Below are positions 34,611 through 43,828 of a DNA stretch of 64,000 nucleotides, one piece after another (position 1 is the stretch's first letter; each line of letters starts with the position of its first letter). Both the position numbers and the translations under genes were made by a program. Source of the stretch: JAXGPX01 sp040766745 (lineage in GTDB: Bacteria > Bacillota > Sulfobacillia > Fermentithermobacillales > Fermentithermobacillaceae); contig JAXGPX010000001.1 in the NCBI GenBank assembly GCA_040766745.1, forward strand, positions 558,001-622,000, in the 5' to 3' direction. Under the pieces are notes generated by a model, which did no database searches, was not told the DNA's origin, and saw only the letters and a program-made list of their open reading frames with translations.

Positions 34611-36212
34611 CTAAACGTCTATTACTTCTTCAGCAATATTAACTGCATGATCTCCTATTCTTTCAAGGTGGCTTAACATATCCAAATATACTACGCCAGA
34701 TGCCGGATAACATATTCCCTGGTTTAGTCTTCTTATATGTTTTGCCCTCAATTCCCTTTCCATGGCGTCCAGGGCATCATCCATGGTAACAATACCTGAT
34801 GCTTTGGACTTGTCGTTGCTTTCAAGGGCTTCCACTGCCACTCTCACAGACTCCAGAACCTTTGATATCATCTCATCCAATTCTTTGGTCCCTTCGTCAG
34901 AAAACGGAAGGTTGTGTTCGTTGCTGTAGTCAGAAAGTTCAACGATTGAAGTAGCATGATCCCCAATCCGCTCTAGGTCCGCACAGATGTTAATTACAGA
35001 AGTGAGAGTCTTTGCCTGGGTGTCACTTACATCATGCTGAGAGATTTTGGCCACATAGTAACTTACAGCTTCTTCAATCTCATCAATGATTTGCTCAATA
35101 TCATCAAAACGCCTTCTATCTTTGGTTTTGTCACCTCGGAATATCGCGACTGCAGTCTCAAGATTGTCCCGGCACAAATGGGCCATTCTAACCACTTCTT
35201 TCTTGGTCTGCATAACAGCCATGAACGGAGTGGAAATGAGCCTTGCATCAAGGTACTTAGGCCCATGTTCTATAACAGATTCGTCACCCTTCATTATCCT
35301 GCATACCAGGCGTGCAAACTGTGGGATAAATGGAACCAAAAGCAAAGTAACAGTTACATTGAAGATAGTGTGGGCATTTGCAATTTGCCTGGAAACTTGA
35401 ATACTGGATCTTGCCGCAAGGCTCTCAAAGGGCCCTAGGAACGGCAAGAAAAGCAGGGTGCCGAATACGTTGAAAAAAAAGTGCGCCATAGCGGTCCTGC
35501 GTGCAGTCAGCGACGTTCCAATAGAAGACATAAGCGCAGTAGACGTAGTACCTATGTTGGCGCCTAGTATGATCGGTGCAGCGGAACCAAGGCTGACAAT
35601 TCCACGGGAAGCCATAGTAACAAGAAGGCCGGTTACAGCTGACGAAGATTGCAGAATGGTCGTAAATACAGCGCCTACCAATACCCCTAGCAGTGGGTTT
35701 TTCTGCCCAAGAAGCATAAGATTCAAGAAGGGCCCGTATGACTTGAGAGGTTCCAGGGCATCGCCAACAATTGTGATTCCCAAAAACAGCATTCCAAAAC
35801 CAAGAAGGCAGTCGGCAAAACCCTTAACTCCCTTTCGCTTTCCCACAAGCATGAGAATCATTCCAAGAGCTATTGCAGGAAGAGCCGTTCTCTCAAGTTT
35901 GAATGATACCAACTGAGCAGTGATTGTAGTCCCTATGTTAGCTCCCATTATTACGCCAATTGCCTGTTCCAATGCCATAAGGCCTGCGTTGACAAAGCTT
36001 ACGCACATAACTGTTGTAGCAGCCGAGGATTGAATTATGCCTGTTACAACCATGCCAACAGCAACACTGGCAAAACGGTTGGTTGTAAGCGCTTCAAGAA
36101 TGCGCCTCATCCGGTCGCCTGCAGCTTTCTGTAGGCCCTCCCCCATCTTTACCATCCCATAAAGGAATAACCCTACTCCTCCGAATGCCGTCAGTACCAT
36201 TTCAAGGTTCAT
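34611..36212 (-). CDS. Na+/phosphate cotransporter with C-terminal PhoU domain
   Basis: Sodium-driven phosphate transporter of the NptA/YjbB family. The 533-residue protein has two inverted Na/Pi cotransporter repeats, each with a QSS motif (GIIQSSAATTVM and TTILQSSSAVTG), about eight membrane segments, then a cytoplasmic PhoU-like helical domain from about residue 330. The start is the ATG 6 nt after GGGGGTGG; the TTG eight codons earlier would overlap that site. It might import or export phosphate; in bacteria YjbB-like members export. Confidence 0.9.
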   Translation of the reverse strand: MNLEMVLTAFGGVGLFLYGMVKMGEGLQKAAGDRMRRILEALTTNRFASVAVGMVVTGIIQSSAATTVMCVSFVNAGLMALEQAIGVIMGANIGTTITAQLVSFKLERTALPAIALGMILMLVGKRKGVKGFADCLLGFGMLFLGITIVGDALEPLKSYGPFLNLMLLGQKNPLLGVLVGAVFTTILQSSSAVTGLLVTMASRGIVSLGSAAPIILGANIGTTSTALMSSIGTSLTARRTAMAHFFFNVFGTLLFLPFLGPFESLAARSSIQVSRQIANAHTIFNVTVTLLLVPFIPQFARLVCRIMKGDESVIEHGPKYLDARLISTPFMAVMQTKKEVVRMAHLCRDNLETAVAIFRGDKTKDRRRFDDIEQIIDEIEEAVSYYVAKISQHDVSDTQAKTLTSVINICADLERIGDHATSIVELSDYSNEHNLPFSDEGTKELDEMISKVLESVRVAVEALESNDKSKASGIVTMDDALDAMERELRAKHIRRLNQGICYPASGVVYLDMLSHLERIGDHAVNIAEEVIDV

Positions 36213-36324
36213 ATCAGCCACCCCCGGGGTTCCCAACCAGTATCACTACTCGTCCAAAGACGATGATAACATAACCCACGGGGTTTGCGCATTAAGTCAC
36301 AAGAAGTGTCCAGATGCTTTTAGG

Positions 36325-37608
36325 TTATTCATTTCTCCTGTTTGAAGTGCTGCTGTCCAGAAGGCCTCCGTCATCAGGAGCTGCATGCTCAAGGGCACCG
36401 GCAGGTAACGACGTTTCCTGATGAAGCTGCGAGGGACTACCGCGTAATCCGAAACCATAACCAGAAATCTCAAGAATTCTTCGGTATACAGACAAAGTAG
36501 ATGTGGCCACATCCTTCCAAGAATATCTTGCCCTTACCACTCTCTTTGCATTTTCTGCTACGTAGTAACGTTTTTCCTCATCGCCCAAAAGCAGCCTCAA
36601 AATGCGCGACAGGCCATAAGGGTCGTCAGGCCTTACTTTGTAGCCTGTAGACCCGTCCTCTACAATCTCACTGAGCCCTCCCGTATCTCCCACAACGCAT
36701 GGTGTACCCGATGCCATTGCTTCCAGGGCTACTATTCCAAATGGCTCATATGAGCTAGGAAACACTGCAACCCATGCCCTCGAGTACAGGTCCCTCAGCT
36801 CATCATCTCCTAGATGGCCTGCAAACTCAACTACTTTGCCAAGGCCGTTCCTAAAAACCTCTTCTTTCAAAAAGCCTTCTAGTGGGCCGCTGCCGGCAAA
36901 AACCAGCTTTGCTGTGGGAAATTCTGACAGTACGCTGTTGATTGATTCAAGAAGAACTTGAGGCCCTTTTTCCGGCACGAGCCTTCCTACGTAAAGCAGC
37001 AGAGGTTCACTTTCAACGCGTTTTGACAGTCCAAACCAAGAATCATCTATTCCATTGGGTATAACCTGGATTTTGTCTTCTGGTACTGAGAAAAGGCGGC
37101 GTACCTCTGATTTCATGTATTCACTGCACGTTATAACTCTCCACGCCTCGTAGCAAAGCCACCACTCTGTTTGAGATATGTGGTTCTGCATTGAATTATG
37201 AAGCCCTTTTTGGCGGCCGCACTCTGTTGCGTGAATAGTGGCAACTAAAGGGATCTCCCAGGAATGCTTGAGCGCTCTAGCAGCGTATGCCACAATCCAG
37301 TCATGGGCATGGACAAGATCAAAATACCCTCTAGAAAACAGTTTGTTGCATGTTTCCATGAGGCTTACATTGAACTGGGCAGCCCAGGTAACAAAATCAG
37401 GCGGGTGCAGGTCATAAGGGACAGCAGAAATAATCTCAACTCCTCTGTCACGGCGGAAAACCGGTTTTCCGGGAGACCCTCTTGTCAGTACAGTCACTTC
37501 TGCCCCTTGCCTTACCATTGCTTCAGACAGGTGGCAAACATGGCGGCCAAGGCCGCCCACGTGGTTAGGAGGATATTCCCATGCAAGCATAAGCACCTTG
37601 GTATCCAA
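36325..37608 (-). CDS. Family 4 glycosyltransferase
   Basis: Transfers a sugar from an activated donor, GT-B fold. The 427 residues contain the N-terminal acceptor-side motif EYPPNHVGGLGRHV, like starch/glycogen synthase-type GT4 enzymes. The donor-side motifs are LLYVGRLVPEKG and SSYEPFGIVALEAMASGTP with the GDTGGLSEIV tail. The start is a TTG preceded by AAGGAAGG. A glycogen debranching gene lies 1.6 kb away on the same strand, so an alpha-glucan role is plausible; cell-surface sugar transfer is the alternative. Confidence 0.88.
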   Translation of the reverse strand: MDTKVLMLAWEYPPNHVGGLGRHVCHLSEAMVRQGAEVTVLTRGSPGKPVFRRDRGVEIISAVPYDLHPPDFVTWAAQFNVSLMETCNKLFSRGYFDLVHAHDWIVAYAARALKHSWEIPLVATIHATECGRQKGLHNSMQNHISQTEWWLCYEAWRVITCSEYMKSEVRRLFSVPEDKIQVIPNGIDDSWFGLSKRVESEPLLLYVGRLVPEKGPQVLLESINSVLSEFPTAKLVFAGSGPLEGFLKEEVFRNGLGKVVEFAGHLGDDELRDLYSRAWVAVFPSSYEPFGIVALEAMASGTPCVVGDTGGLSEIVEDGSTGYKVRPDDPYGLSRILRLLLGDEEKRYYVAENAKRVVRARYSWKDVATSTLSVYRRILEISGYGFGLRGSPSQLHQETSLPAGALEHAAPDDGGLLDSSTSNRRNE

Positions 37609-37819
37609 TTCTGAAACCTTCCTTCTAAGGCTGTAGGATCATTGCTGAGATTAGATCCTCAACACTTGGTAATACCCAGCTCGCCTGCAATTTATCACTT
37701 TCACAGTGAATACCCGTAGGTTTCAATTTGCAAGATGTGCTACAGTTTAACCAAGAGAGGTATATGGCCATAGAGGCAACAGGTGCTTGCAGCAAAACAG
37801 AAAGCCGGAGGTGTACTGG

Positions 37820-39166
37820 ATGACATCTGAAAACTTGAGTAATGCAGCAGAGTGGAAGGAGTTTGAACAATACACAAAACAACTAATGGAGGAAAGGCAT
37901 ATTGCCGGTGCAGCCGTAGCAGTATCCAGGGACAATAAAGTGATTTACGCCAAGGGATTCGGTGTCCGCGATCTGTCTACCGGCGAACCCGTAAATCCTG
38001 AAACCATATTTGGAATTGCCTCGGTAAGCAAATCCTTTACGGCTTTGGCAATAATGCAGCTTCAAGACAAGGGATTTTTGAATGTAGATGACCCTGTAAT
38101 TAGGTATATCCCCGAATGGAAGCTTCCTGGTATCGAAGACATGAGTATGGTCAAGATTCGCCACCTCCTTTCTCATACAACCGGCGTCCCACCTATGAGA
38201 AGGAGGCAAGACCTGATCAAGTTCAAAGAACACCTGCAATTCTTTGAAACCGAGAAATACGTCATGCTGGGACAATCAGGGGATTACCTGAGCTACTGCA
38301 ATGACGCTTTCCTGCTCTTGGGCCTGATTATTGAACGTCTTACGGGAAAACTCTACACAAGGCACATGACAGTAAACTTCCTCGATACCCTGGGAATGAA
38401 CCGTTCCACATACAGCCTGGAAGAACTGGCTAAACTTGAGAATGTTACTGTGCCGTATGTTTACAACGAAGAAACAGCGACTCTCGAAGAAGTGGAATGG
38501 CCCAGGTTGGGCAACTACGAAGTCGGCGGAGGAGTACGCTCAAACGTGCTGGACCTTATGAAATATGCACAGGTATATATTAACCAGGGAATGGCCAACG
38601 GACAGAAGATTGCCTCGCCTGAAAGCATAAAGCAAATGTGCACACCTGTGTTCCAAATTGCCAGAAACAGTTTTTACGGTTTTGCATTGAAGATTACTCC
38701 GGATTACTCAGGAATCACCTTGGTTGAACACGGCGGGGGCCAACCTGGAGTCTCTTCAAACTTTGGATTTGTACCTGAGAAAAACCTTTCAGTGGCAGTG
38801 CTGACCAATGTTTCAGATGTCCCTGCAGAAAGCATCTGGCTTTGCGCCGTAAACACTGCCCTCGGGCTGCCTGTCGATAGGAAGCGAAGCCAGGAACCTG
38901 AGTACAGCATGGATTTGGACGAGATGAGGAGCTTCTGCGGTACTTACCAATCTGACGAAGGAAGCAAGTTCAAGATTGTAGAAACCAAGGACGGAATCAA
39001 AATAGATATCACAGACACTGAATATGTCCTTCGAGCCAGCTCACCAAGCACTCTGGTGTTTGACAGAAAAGGTTCTGAGCAGGTCATAAAGTTCCATTTC
39101 GATGAAACAGGCAAACCATGGGCTGCGTTCTTCCATTTGAGAATGCTTAGAAAAGCCGCCTGCTAA
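37820..39166 (+). CDS. Class C beta-lactamase-like serine hydrolase (S12)
   Basis: Penicillin-binding-protein-like hydrolase; may be a D-aminopeptidase, esterase or peptidase rather than a true beta-lactamase. The 448-residue protein has the SxxK nucleophile motif SVSK in GIASVSKSFTALA and a YxN motif YCN in YLSYCNDAF. The third motif reads HGGGQPG in place of KTG, as in many esterase-type members. A C-terminal lipocalin-like domain of about 100 residues follows. It has no signal peptide. The ATG is 9 nt after GGAGG; an upstream ATG is rejected for lack of a site. Confidence 0.87.
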   Translation: MTSENLSNAAEWKEFEQYTKQLMEERHIAGAAVAVSRDNKVIYAKGFGVRDLSTGEPVNPETIFGIASVSKSFTALAIMQLQDKGFLNVDDPVIRYIPEWKLPGIEDMSMVKIRHLLSHTTGVPPMRRRQDLIKFKEHLQFFETEKYVMLGQSGDYLSYCNDAFLLLGLIIERLTGKLYTRHMTVNFLDTLGMNRSTYSLEELAKLENVTVPYVYNEETATLEEVEWPRLGNYEVGGGVRSNVLDLMKYAQVYINQGMANGQKIASPESIKQMCTPVFQIARNSFYGFALKITPDYSGITLVEHGGGQPGVSSNFGFVPEKNLSVAVLTNVSDVPAESIWLCAVNTALGLPVDRKRSQEPEYSMDLDEMRSFCGTYQSDEGSKFKIVETKDGIKIDITDTEYVLRASSPSTLVFDRKGSEQVIKFHFDETGKPWAAFFHLRMLRKAAC

Positions 39167-39174
39167 CAATCATT

Positions 39175-41328
39175 TCACTCCGGGCGTGGGGTGCCGCTGA
39201 GATATGACACAATTCTTATCATCTCCGCCACACTCCATGCCTGGGCTACAGCGCCCCCTGCTTCAAAGGGAGGATCTCCCGAAGCTACTTCAAACACGTT
39301 TCCAACACACGGATTGCTGTCGAGCCTTAAGATGTGCGACACAGCCAAATGAGCAGGGCCGTCAGACAACAGCCGTGATGCCTTGCCGCCTTCTCTTGTA
39401 TCTCCGATTCTTGTTTCACCGGAATACTCAGCCGTTGATCCAAGAAGGAGCCTGACAGAAAGATCAAAGAATGGCCCTAGCAACCAGGGCCATGCAGTGC
39501 CTTGATGGTACGCACTATCCCGTTCTCCAGGCCCCCCTGCATAACTGCCCCGGTAGTTTGCAGAATATGGTGCCAAAGTCCTTACTCCGTGTGGAGACAG
39601 CAATTTTCTAAAAGCCGTATCCCATATTTCAAATAGCACATAACGAGGCAGCCCAAGTTCTCTTATGCTCCCGGCAATTATCTGATTGGGGCGGATCTCG
39701 GGCACAGGCCCGTCTTCATCTATCCTGTCATAAAGGCCTACGCCTGGCCATACAAACAACCGCATAAATTCCTTGCGAGCTCTCATTGCAAGCCTGAAAA
39801 ACAGTCTGGGATTAGTGCCCTCATCCCCCGCATCTCCCGGCATATTGAGCCCATGGATATGCCCTGTGCTTGCCCTTGCTTTCTCCCTGTCATTACGCTG
39901 CCTTTCAAGCCAGGTTCCGTATAAAGTAAGTGCACGGACCCACAAGGCGTTGATCTCTACAGGAAAGCCTCCTCGCGGAGTCACCGGACATCCGGCTACA
40001 CATGCATCCATCCACGTAAGCTGAGTATCCTCGGTCCCCACTGCAAGCAAGCCAGAAGAGGCCAACTTGATACCCCAGTCTGTTCCTTGAATGTAGTTCT
40101 TGATAATCTCACCTGCAACAGGAAGGACCATCTTCACAAAGTCCCAGTCCCCAGAAGCCTTTTCGTATTTGTCCAACGCGTCAATGAACCATAGAGACGC
40201 ATCTGCCGAGTTGTATGCAGCCCCTTGGCCTTCTTCAAAACGGTTCGGTATAAGCCCGTTTCGAATGTTCTGCCCGAATCTTAAGAACACTTCCCTTGCC
40301 TGGGCAAACTTTCCGGTATGGAGCAAGATTCCGGGCACAGAGATGAAAGTATCTCTCCCCCACTCGCCGAACCAGTGGTAACCTGCGATTATAGATGTTC
40401 CTCTGCCGGTATTTATGACAAACTGATCAGCAGCAAGGCAAAGGTCACCTAGGTTGCCATCCCCGGCACCACCTTGCCCTACCTCATGCCTTCGGGCCAG
40501 TTCATAATTGCGGTGTTTTGCGGCAAAGAGCCTAAGGCCTGTGCAAAACTCAGAGAAAGCCAGGCCTTCTTCATCCAAGGGGCTGGCGACCTTGCGTGTT
40601 TTGGAAACAGGCCCTGCCCAAAAAACAACTTCTTCACCAGGGCGTATTTGAGTGGTAAAATACCCGGGGCTCAAATGGTCTTCTGTATAATCCAACCCCC
40701 TGCTTCGTTCAACCGGATAAAGCATATTCTTATACCATTTCACATCTTGTGCAAACTCCCCTCGGGAACATACTAGAGCCAAATCTCCGCATGAATGCCC
40801 TTCTAGCACGACTGCAGCATCTACGCAGTGTATTCTTGGAGCCCACGAACCCTCTTTGGCAATGTAGTGGTAAAACCGGGAGTTACACAGTGGGCGTAAT
40901 GTCAGTGTAAAGCCTTCCCTGCTAAGGAGCCCGGCTCCGTCCTTGAGCCGGTACACACAGAATACGCCCGGCATACCTTTTACCATAAATATCTCTCTTT
41001 CAATGAAATTCTTGCCGGCCTTAAAGGTAAATGTAGGAAACGGCTTTTTCGAAAAGGCCCAAATATTCCTTGAACCGGAAGGATAGGTCGCGCCAGGGTA
41101 GAAGTTCGAGGACAACTCCCATTTTCCCTCCGGCCCTGAACAAGCATCTTCGAGTTTAGAAAGGCAGAGCCATCTCTCGCCAGGGTCGGCGCCTGCCATG
41201 AAGAGCCATCCGTGATACCGCCTTGTATGTATTCCAATTGTGGTTGATGAAGCGAAACCACCAAGTCCGTCGGTTTCAAGCCACTCTTGCAGCGAAGGCT
41301 TTAACCATATGTTGTCTGTCTCAGCCAC
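39175..41328 (-). CDS. Glycogen debranching enzyme (amylo-alpha-1,6-glucosidase)
   Basis: Removes alpha-1,6 branch points from glycogen or limit dextrin. The 717-residue protein has the N-terminal GDE domain (ETDGLGGFASSTTIG, TRRYHGWLF) and a C-terminal alpha/alpha-barrel glucosidase. The barrel shows HWFGEWGRDTFISVPG, GTEDTQLTWMDA and AYHQGTAWPWLLGPF, including the acidic catalytic residues of the family. The start is a GTG after GGGAGGAG. Transcribed divergently from the redox pair. The GT4 gene nearby may act in the same alpha-glucan pathway. Confidence 0.92.
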   Translation of the reverse strand: MAETDNIWLKPSLQEWLETDGLGGFASSTTIGIHTRRYHGWLFMAGADPGERWLCLSKLEDACSGPEGKWELSSNFYPGATYPSGSRNIWAFSKKPFPTFTFKAGKNFIEREIFMVKGMPGVFCVYRLKDGAGLLSREGFTLTLRPLCNSRFYHYIAKEGSWAPRIHCVDAAVVLEGHSCGDLALVCSRGEFAQDVKWYKNMLYPVERSRGLDYTEDHLSPGYFTTQIRPGEEVVFWAGPVSKTRKVASPLDEEGLAFSEFCTGLRLFAAKHRNYELARRHEVGQGGAGDGNLGDLCLAADQFVINTGRGTSIIAGYHWFGEWGRDTFISVPGILLHTGKFAQAREVFLRFGQNIRNGLIPNRFEEGQGAAYNSADASLWFIDALDKYEKASGDWDFVKMVLPVAGEIIKNYIQGTDWGIKLASSGLLAVGTEDTQLTWMDACVAGCPVTPRGGFPVEINALWVRALTLYGTWLERQRNDREKARASTGHIHGLNMPGDAGDEGTNPRLFFRLAMRARKEFMRLFVWPGVGLYDRIDEDGPVPEIRPNQIIAGSIRELGLPRYVLFEIWDTAFRKLLSPHGVRTLAPYSANYRGSYAGGPGERDSAYHQGTAWPWLLGPFFDLSVRLLLGSTAEYSGETRIGDTREGGKASRLLSDGPAHLAVSHILRLDSNPCVGNVFEVASGDPPFEAGGAVAQAWSVAEMIRIVSYLSGTPRPE

Positions 41329-41467
41329 TGTTGACTCCTCCCACTTGCACTTGCATTGTCAGAGTCTTCCCTCTCAGGATTTCATTGATTCCTTACCCGA
41401 AGCCCTGTTCCGAAATCCAATGACCTTCCAAAACCCTCTTACATACCTTGAAGAGGGGGGGAAAATC

Positions 41468-42454
41468 ATGTCATCAAGGCCATCGTTGCCATGCTTCGAT
41501 GCTGGGTCAGAATACTGCCCCTGCGTCCTTGCAGATTTGGGCCAATGCGTATCATGCTCAATGCTGCGGGGAGAATCTGTGTGCAATTGCGGCTGGAGCG
41601 GAATTTGTGTCTTCGACGATTACACTAGGAATGGGCAAACGGCAAAACCGGGGCGGGCAGAAGTCCTTGGAACGGTAATAGAGAGAAGAGACATTAGCGA
41701 TACGGGCACGTGCAAAGCATTTTTATCCAGGCTCTGTGTACCTCCGTTTCTGGCAAGATGGTGCCTTTTCCCTGGATCCTTCGTAATGCTGCGTCCAGAA
41801 GGAACCAGGGAGGCTTATAACGTTCCCGTGTCAATCATGGAAGCGTCAACAGACGGAGTTTTGGAAGTAGCCGTTGAAGTGCAGGGCCCAAAAACCATCG
41901 CCCTTGAGTACGCATTACATCAAAACAACAAGATAACCGTTACAGGCCCGTTCTGGTCCGGATTGCAGGGGTTATCCGACTTGGCCAGGCTGGGCACTGG
42001 AAATAGTCTGATTGTGGCAAAAGGAATGGGGCAAGCAGCAGTCCCGCAAATCGCCAAGTATATTCTACATCGCGGCGGAAGCCTTATGGCCCTAATAGGC
42101 CCGGGTACCCTTGGCCATGTATTTATCTGCGACAATCTCCAAAGACTTGGTGCTGCTTTCCACGTACTGCCCAGATCAAAAGACCACAACATAGGGCGTT
42201 TGAAGCAAGAAGTCGAAACGGGAAAATACGGTCTCATAATAAGCTCAGGTTCTCCGCTGCAACACCAAGGCATTTTGAGTATGCTGGCCGGGCTTCCTGA
42301 AGGCCAGGCAATTCCGAACTTTTCGTGGACATCCCACTTAACTATGACCTGCGCAGAGGGGATTTGCGGTTCTTGCCTGGTATCAGGTTTTCGCGGGTGT
42401 AAGGCCAAATTCGATAGGTCTTTTGAAGCATACTTGAGTTCAAAAACGGTTTAG
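41468..42454 (+). CDS. PyrK-like FAD/NAD(P) electron-transfer protein with Cys-rich N-terminus
   Basis: Resembles the electron-transfer subunit of dihydroorotate dehydrogenase and NfnA-type proteins: a FAD-binding barrel, a NAD-binding domain and a C-terminal [2Fe-2S] Cys set (Cys295, 300, 303, 311). The 328-residue product also has an unusual N-terminal block with eight cysteines in the first 47 residues (9, 17, 19, 27, 30, 39, 41, 47), likely one or two more clusters or a zinc knot. The ATG after a GGGGGG tract is the start; the longer open frame overlaps the divergent debranching gene and is rejected. The stop is 20 nt before the next gene. The role is not known to me. Confidence 0.82.
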   Translation: MSSRPSLPCFDAGSEYCPCVLADLGQCVSCSMLRGESVCNCGWSGICVFDDYTRNGQTAKPGRAEVLGTVIERRDISDTGTCKAFLSRLCVPPFLARWCLFPGSFVMLRPEGTREAYNVPVSIMEASTDGVLEVAVEVQGPKTIALEYALHQNNKITVTGPFWSGLQGLSDLARLGTGNSLIVAKGMGQAAVPQIAKYILHRGGSLMALIGPGTLGHVFICDNLQRLGAAFHVLPRSKDHNIGRLKQEVETGKYGLIISSGSPLQHQGILSMLAGLPEGQAIPNFSWTSHLTMTCAEGICGSCLVSGFRGCKAKFDRSFEAYLSSKTV

Positions 42455-42474
42455 CTTATCTGGGGAGGTTTTCA

Positions 42475-43773
42475 ATGAAAAAGCATAACCAAGTTCTAGT
42501 CATCGGAGGCGGTTGGGCAGGCGTATCGGCGGCTCTAACAGCCGCAAAAGCCGGAGCCCAGGTAGCAGTATGTGAACGAACGGACATGCTGCTAGGGGCA
42601 GGCCTTGTAGGTGGAATCATGAGGAACAACGGAAGATTCGTCGCAGCCGAGGAATGTATATCTATGGGATGTGGAGACCTATTTGAACTGGCCGATTCAA
42701 TATCCCGCCACAAAGGAGTAGATTTTCCGGGCCACAGTCATGCCAGCCTGTACGATGTACATCTTGTCGAGCCCGTTGTTAGAAACCTTCTTCTGGAGCG
42801 AGGCGTCACGTTGTACCTGGGAATGCGAATTGTCAAGATAAGGCATGAAGATAACGAAATCTTGTGGGTTGAATCTGACGCGGGAGACATCCTATATTCA
42901 GAGTCATTCATAGACGCCACCGGATCCTCGGGCCCTCAAGGGATGTGCGGGCGCTATGGAAATGGATGCGCATCGTGTATACAGCGCTGCCCGTCATTCG
43001 GGCCTAGGGTAAGTGTGGCAAAACTGTTGGGCTTGCCTGAATACATGACTAACAGGCGAAAAGACGTCTTCGGGGCCATGTCAGGCTCTTGCAAGATTTA
43101 TAAAGAAACCCTGTCTGACGATGTTAGGAACGAACTCGATTCAAAGGGGGTAGTGGTGATCCCTCTCCCTGGTTCCATGGTGAACACAGGGAAACTCGAG
43201 GCAAAAGTGTGCCAGCAATATGCGCTGCCAGAATACGCCGAATCCATTGTGCTGCTTGATACGGGCCATGCCAAGCTAATGACTTCATTCATGCCACTTG
43301 AGGACTTAAGAAAAATCCCTGGAATGGAAAATGCCCGCTATGCAGATCCTCTGGCAGGAGGGAAAGGCAATTCTGTACGTTTTACCTCTGTGACACCACG
43401 AGAAAACACCATGCTTGCAACTGGGGCGAAAAATCTGTTTGCAGCAGGCGAGAAAGCCGGAGTATGTGTAGGCCACACAGAAGCTATTGTTACGGGAGCC
43501 CTTGCCGGCAGAAATGCGGCATTGCTTACCCAGGGCAAACCTTTGATGACGATTCCCGACTCTCTTGCCACAGGAGATTATATTCAGTTCACCAGAATCG
43601 GGCTTGATGGAAATCCTGTTGCTGACGGAGGTTACGGCTTGAAAGCCTCTCACACCTTTGCAGGTTCAGTGTATTTCAACAGGATGAAAGACATGGGCCT
43701 GTATACTACCGATGTTGGACCCATAAGGAACCGTGTCCATAATGCAGGAATGGCCATGGCGTTTTCCGGTTAG
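42475..43773 (+). CDS. FAD-dependent oxidoreductase with CysX6CX2CX3C cluster motif
   Basis: A 432-residue flavoprotein with the dinucleotide fold IGGGWAGVSAALTAAKAGA at the N-terminus and the second FAD contact near the C-terminal third (GAKNLFAAGEKAG). An inserted Cys motif lies at 158, 165, 168 and 172 (CGRYGNGCASCIQRC), suggesting an Fe-S cluster. It is distantly like MnmG/TrmFO or fumarate-reductase-type proteins but is none of these clearly. GGGGAGG lies 6 nt upstream of the ATG. With the PyrK-like partner just before it, it probably forms a NAD(P)H-flavin-FeS electron chain acting on an unknown acceptor. Confidence 0.82.
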   Translation: MKKHNQVLVIGGGWAGVSAALTAAKAGAQVAVCERTDMLLGAGLVGGIMRNNGRFVAAEECISMGCGDLFELADSISRHKGVDFPGHSHASLYDVHLVEPVVRNLLLERGVTLYLGMRIVKIRHEDNEILWVESDAGDILYSESFIDATGSSGPQGMCGRYGNGCASCIQRCPSFGPRVSVAKLLGLPEYMTNRRKDVFGAMSGSCKIYKETLSDDVRNELDSKGVVVIPLPGSMVNTGKLEAKVCQQYALPEYAESIVLLDTGHAKLMTSFMPLEDLRKIPGMENARYADPLAGGKGNSVRFTSVTPRENTMLATGAKNLFAAGEKAGVCVGHTEAIVTGALAGRNAALLTQGKPLMTIPDSLATGDYIQFTRIGLDGNPVADGGYGLKASHTFAGSVYFNRMKDMGLYTTDVGPIRNRVHNAGMAMAFSG

Positions 43774-43786
43774 GCCAATGGCCGTC

Positions 43787-43828
43787 ATGAGCCCGGTTTG
43801 CACTTGCCAAGAGTGCGAACCGGCTCAT
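43787..43828. terminator. Bidirectional terminator between the redox pair and the Ca-type ATPase gene
   Basis: Long stem ATGAGCC-c-GGTT-t-GCACT pairing with AGTGC-g-AACC-GGCTCAT around a short loop, followed on the plus strand by TTATGCTTTTT. It overlaps the last bases of the convergent ATPase gene. Confidence 0.8.
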
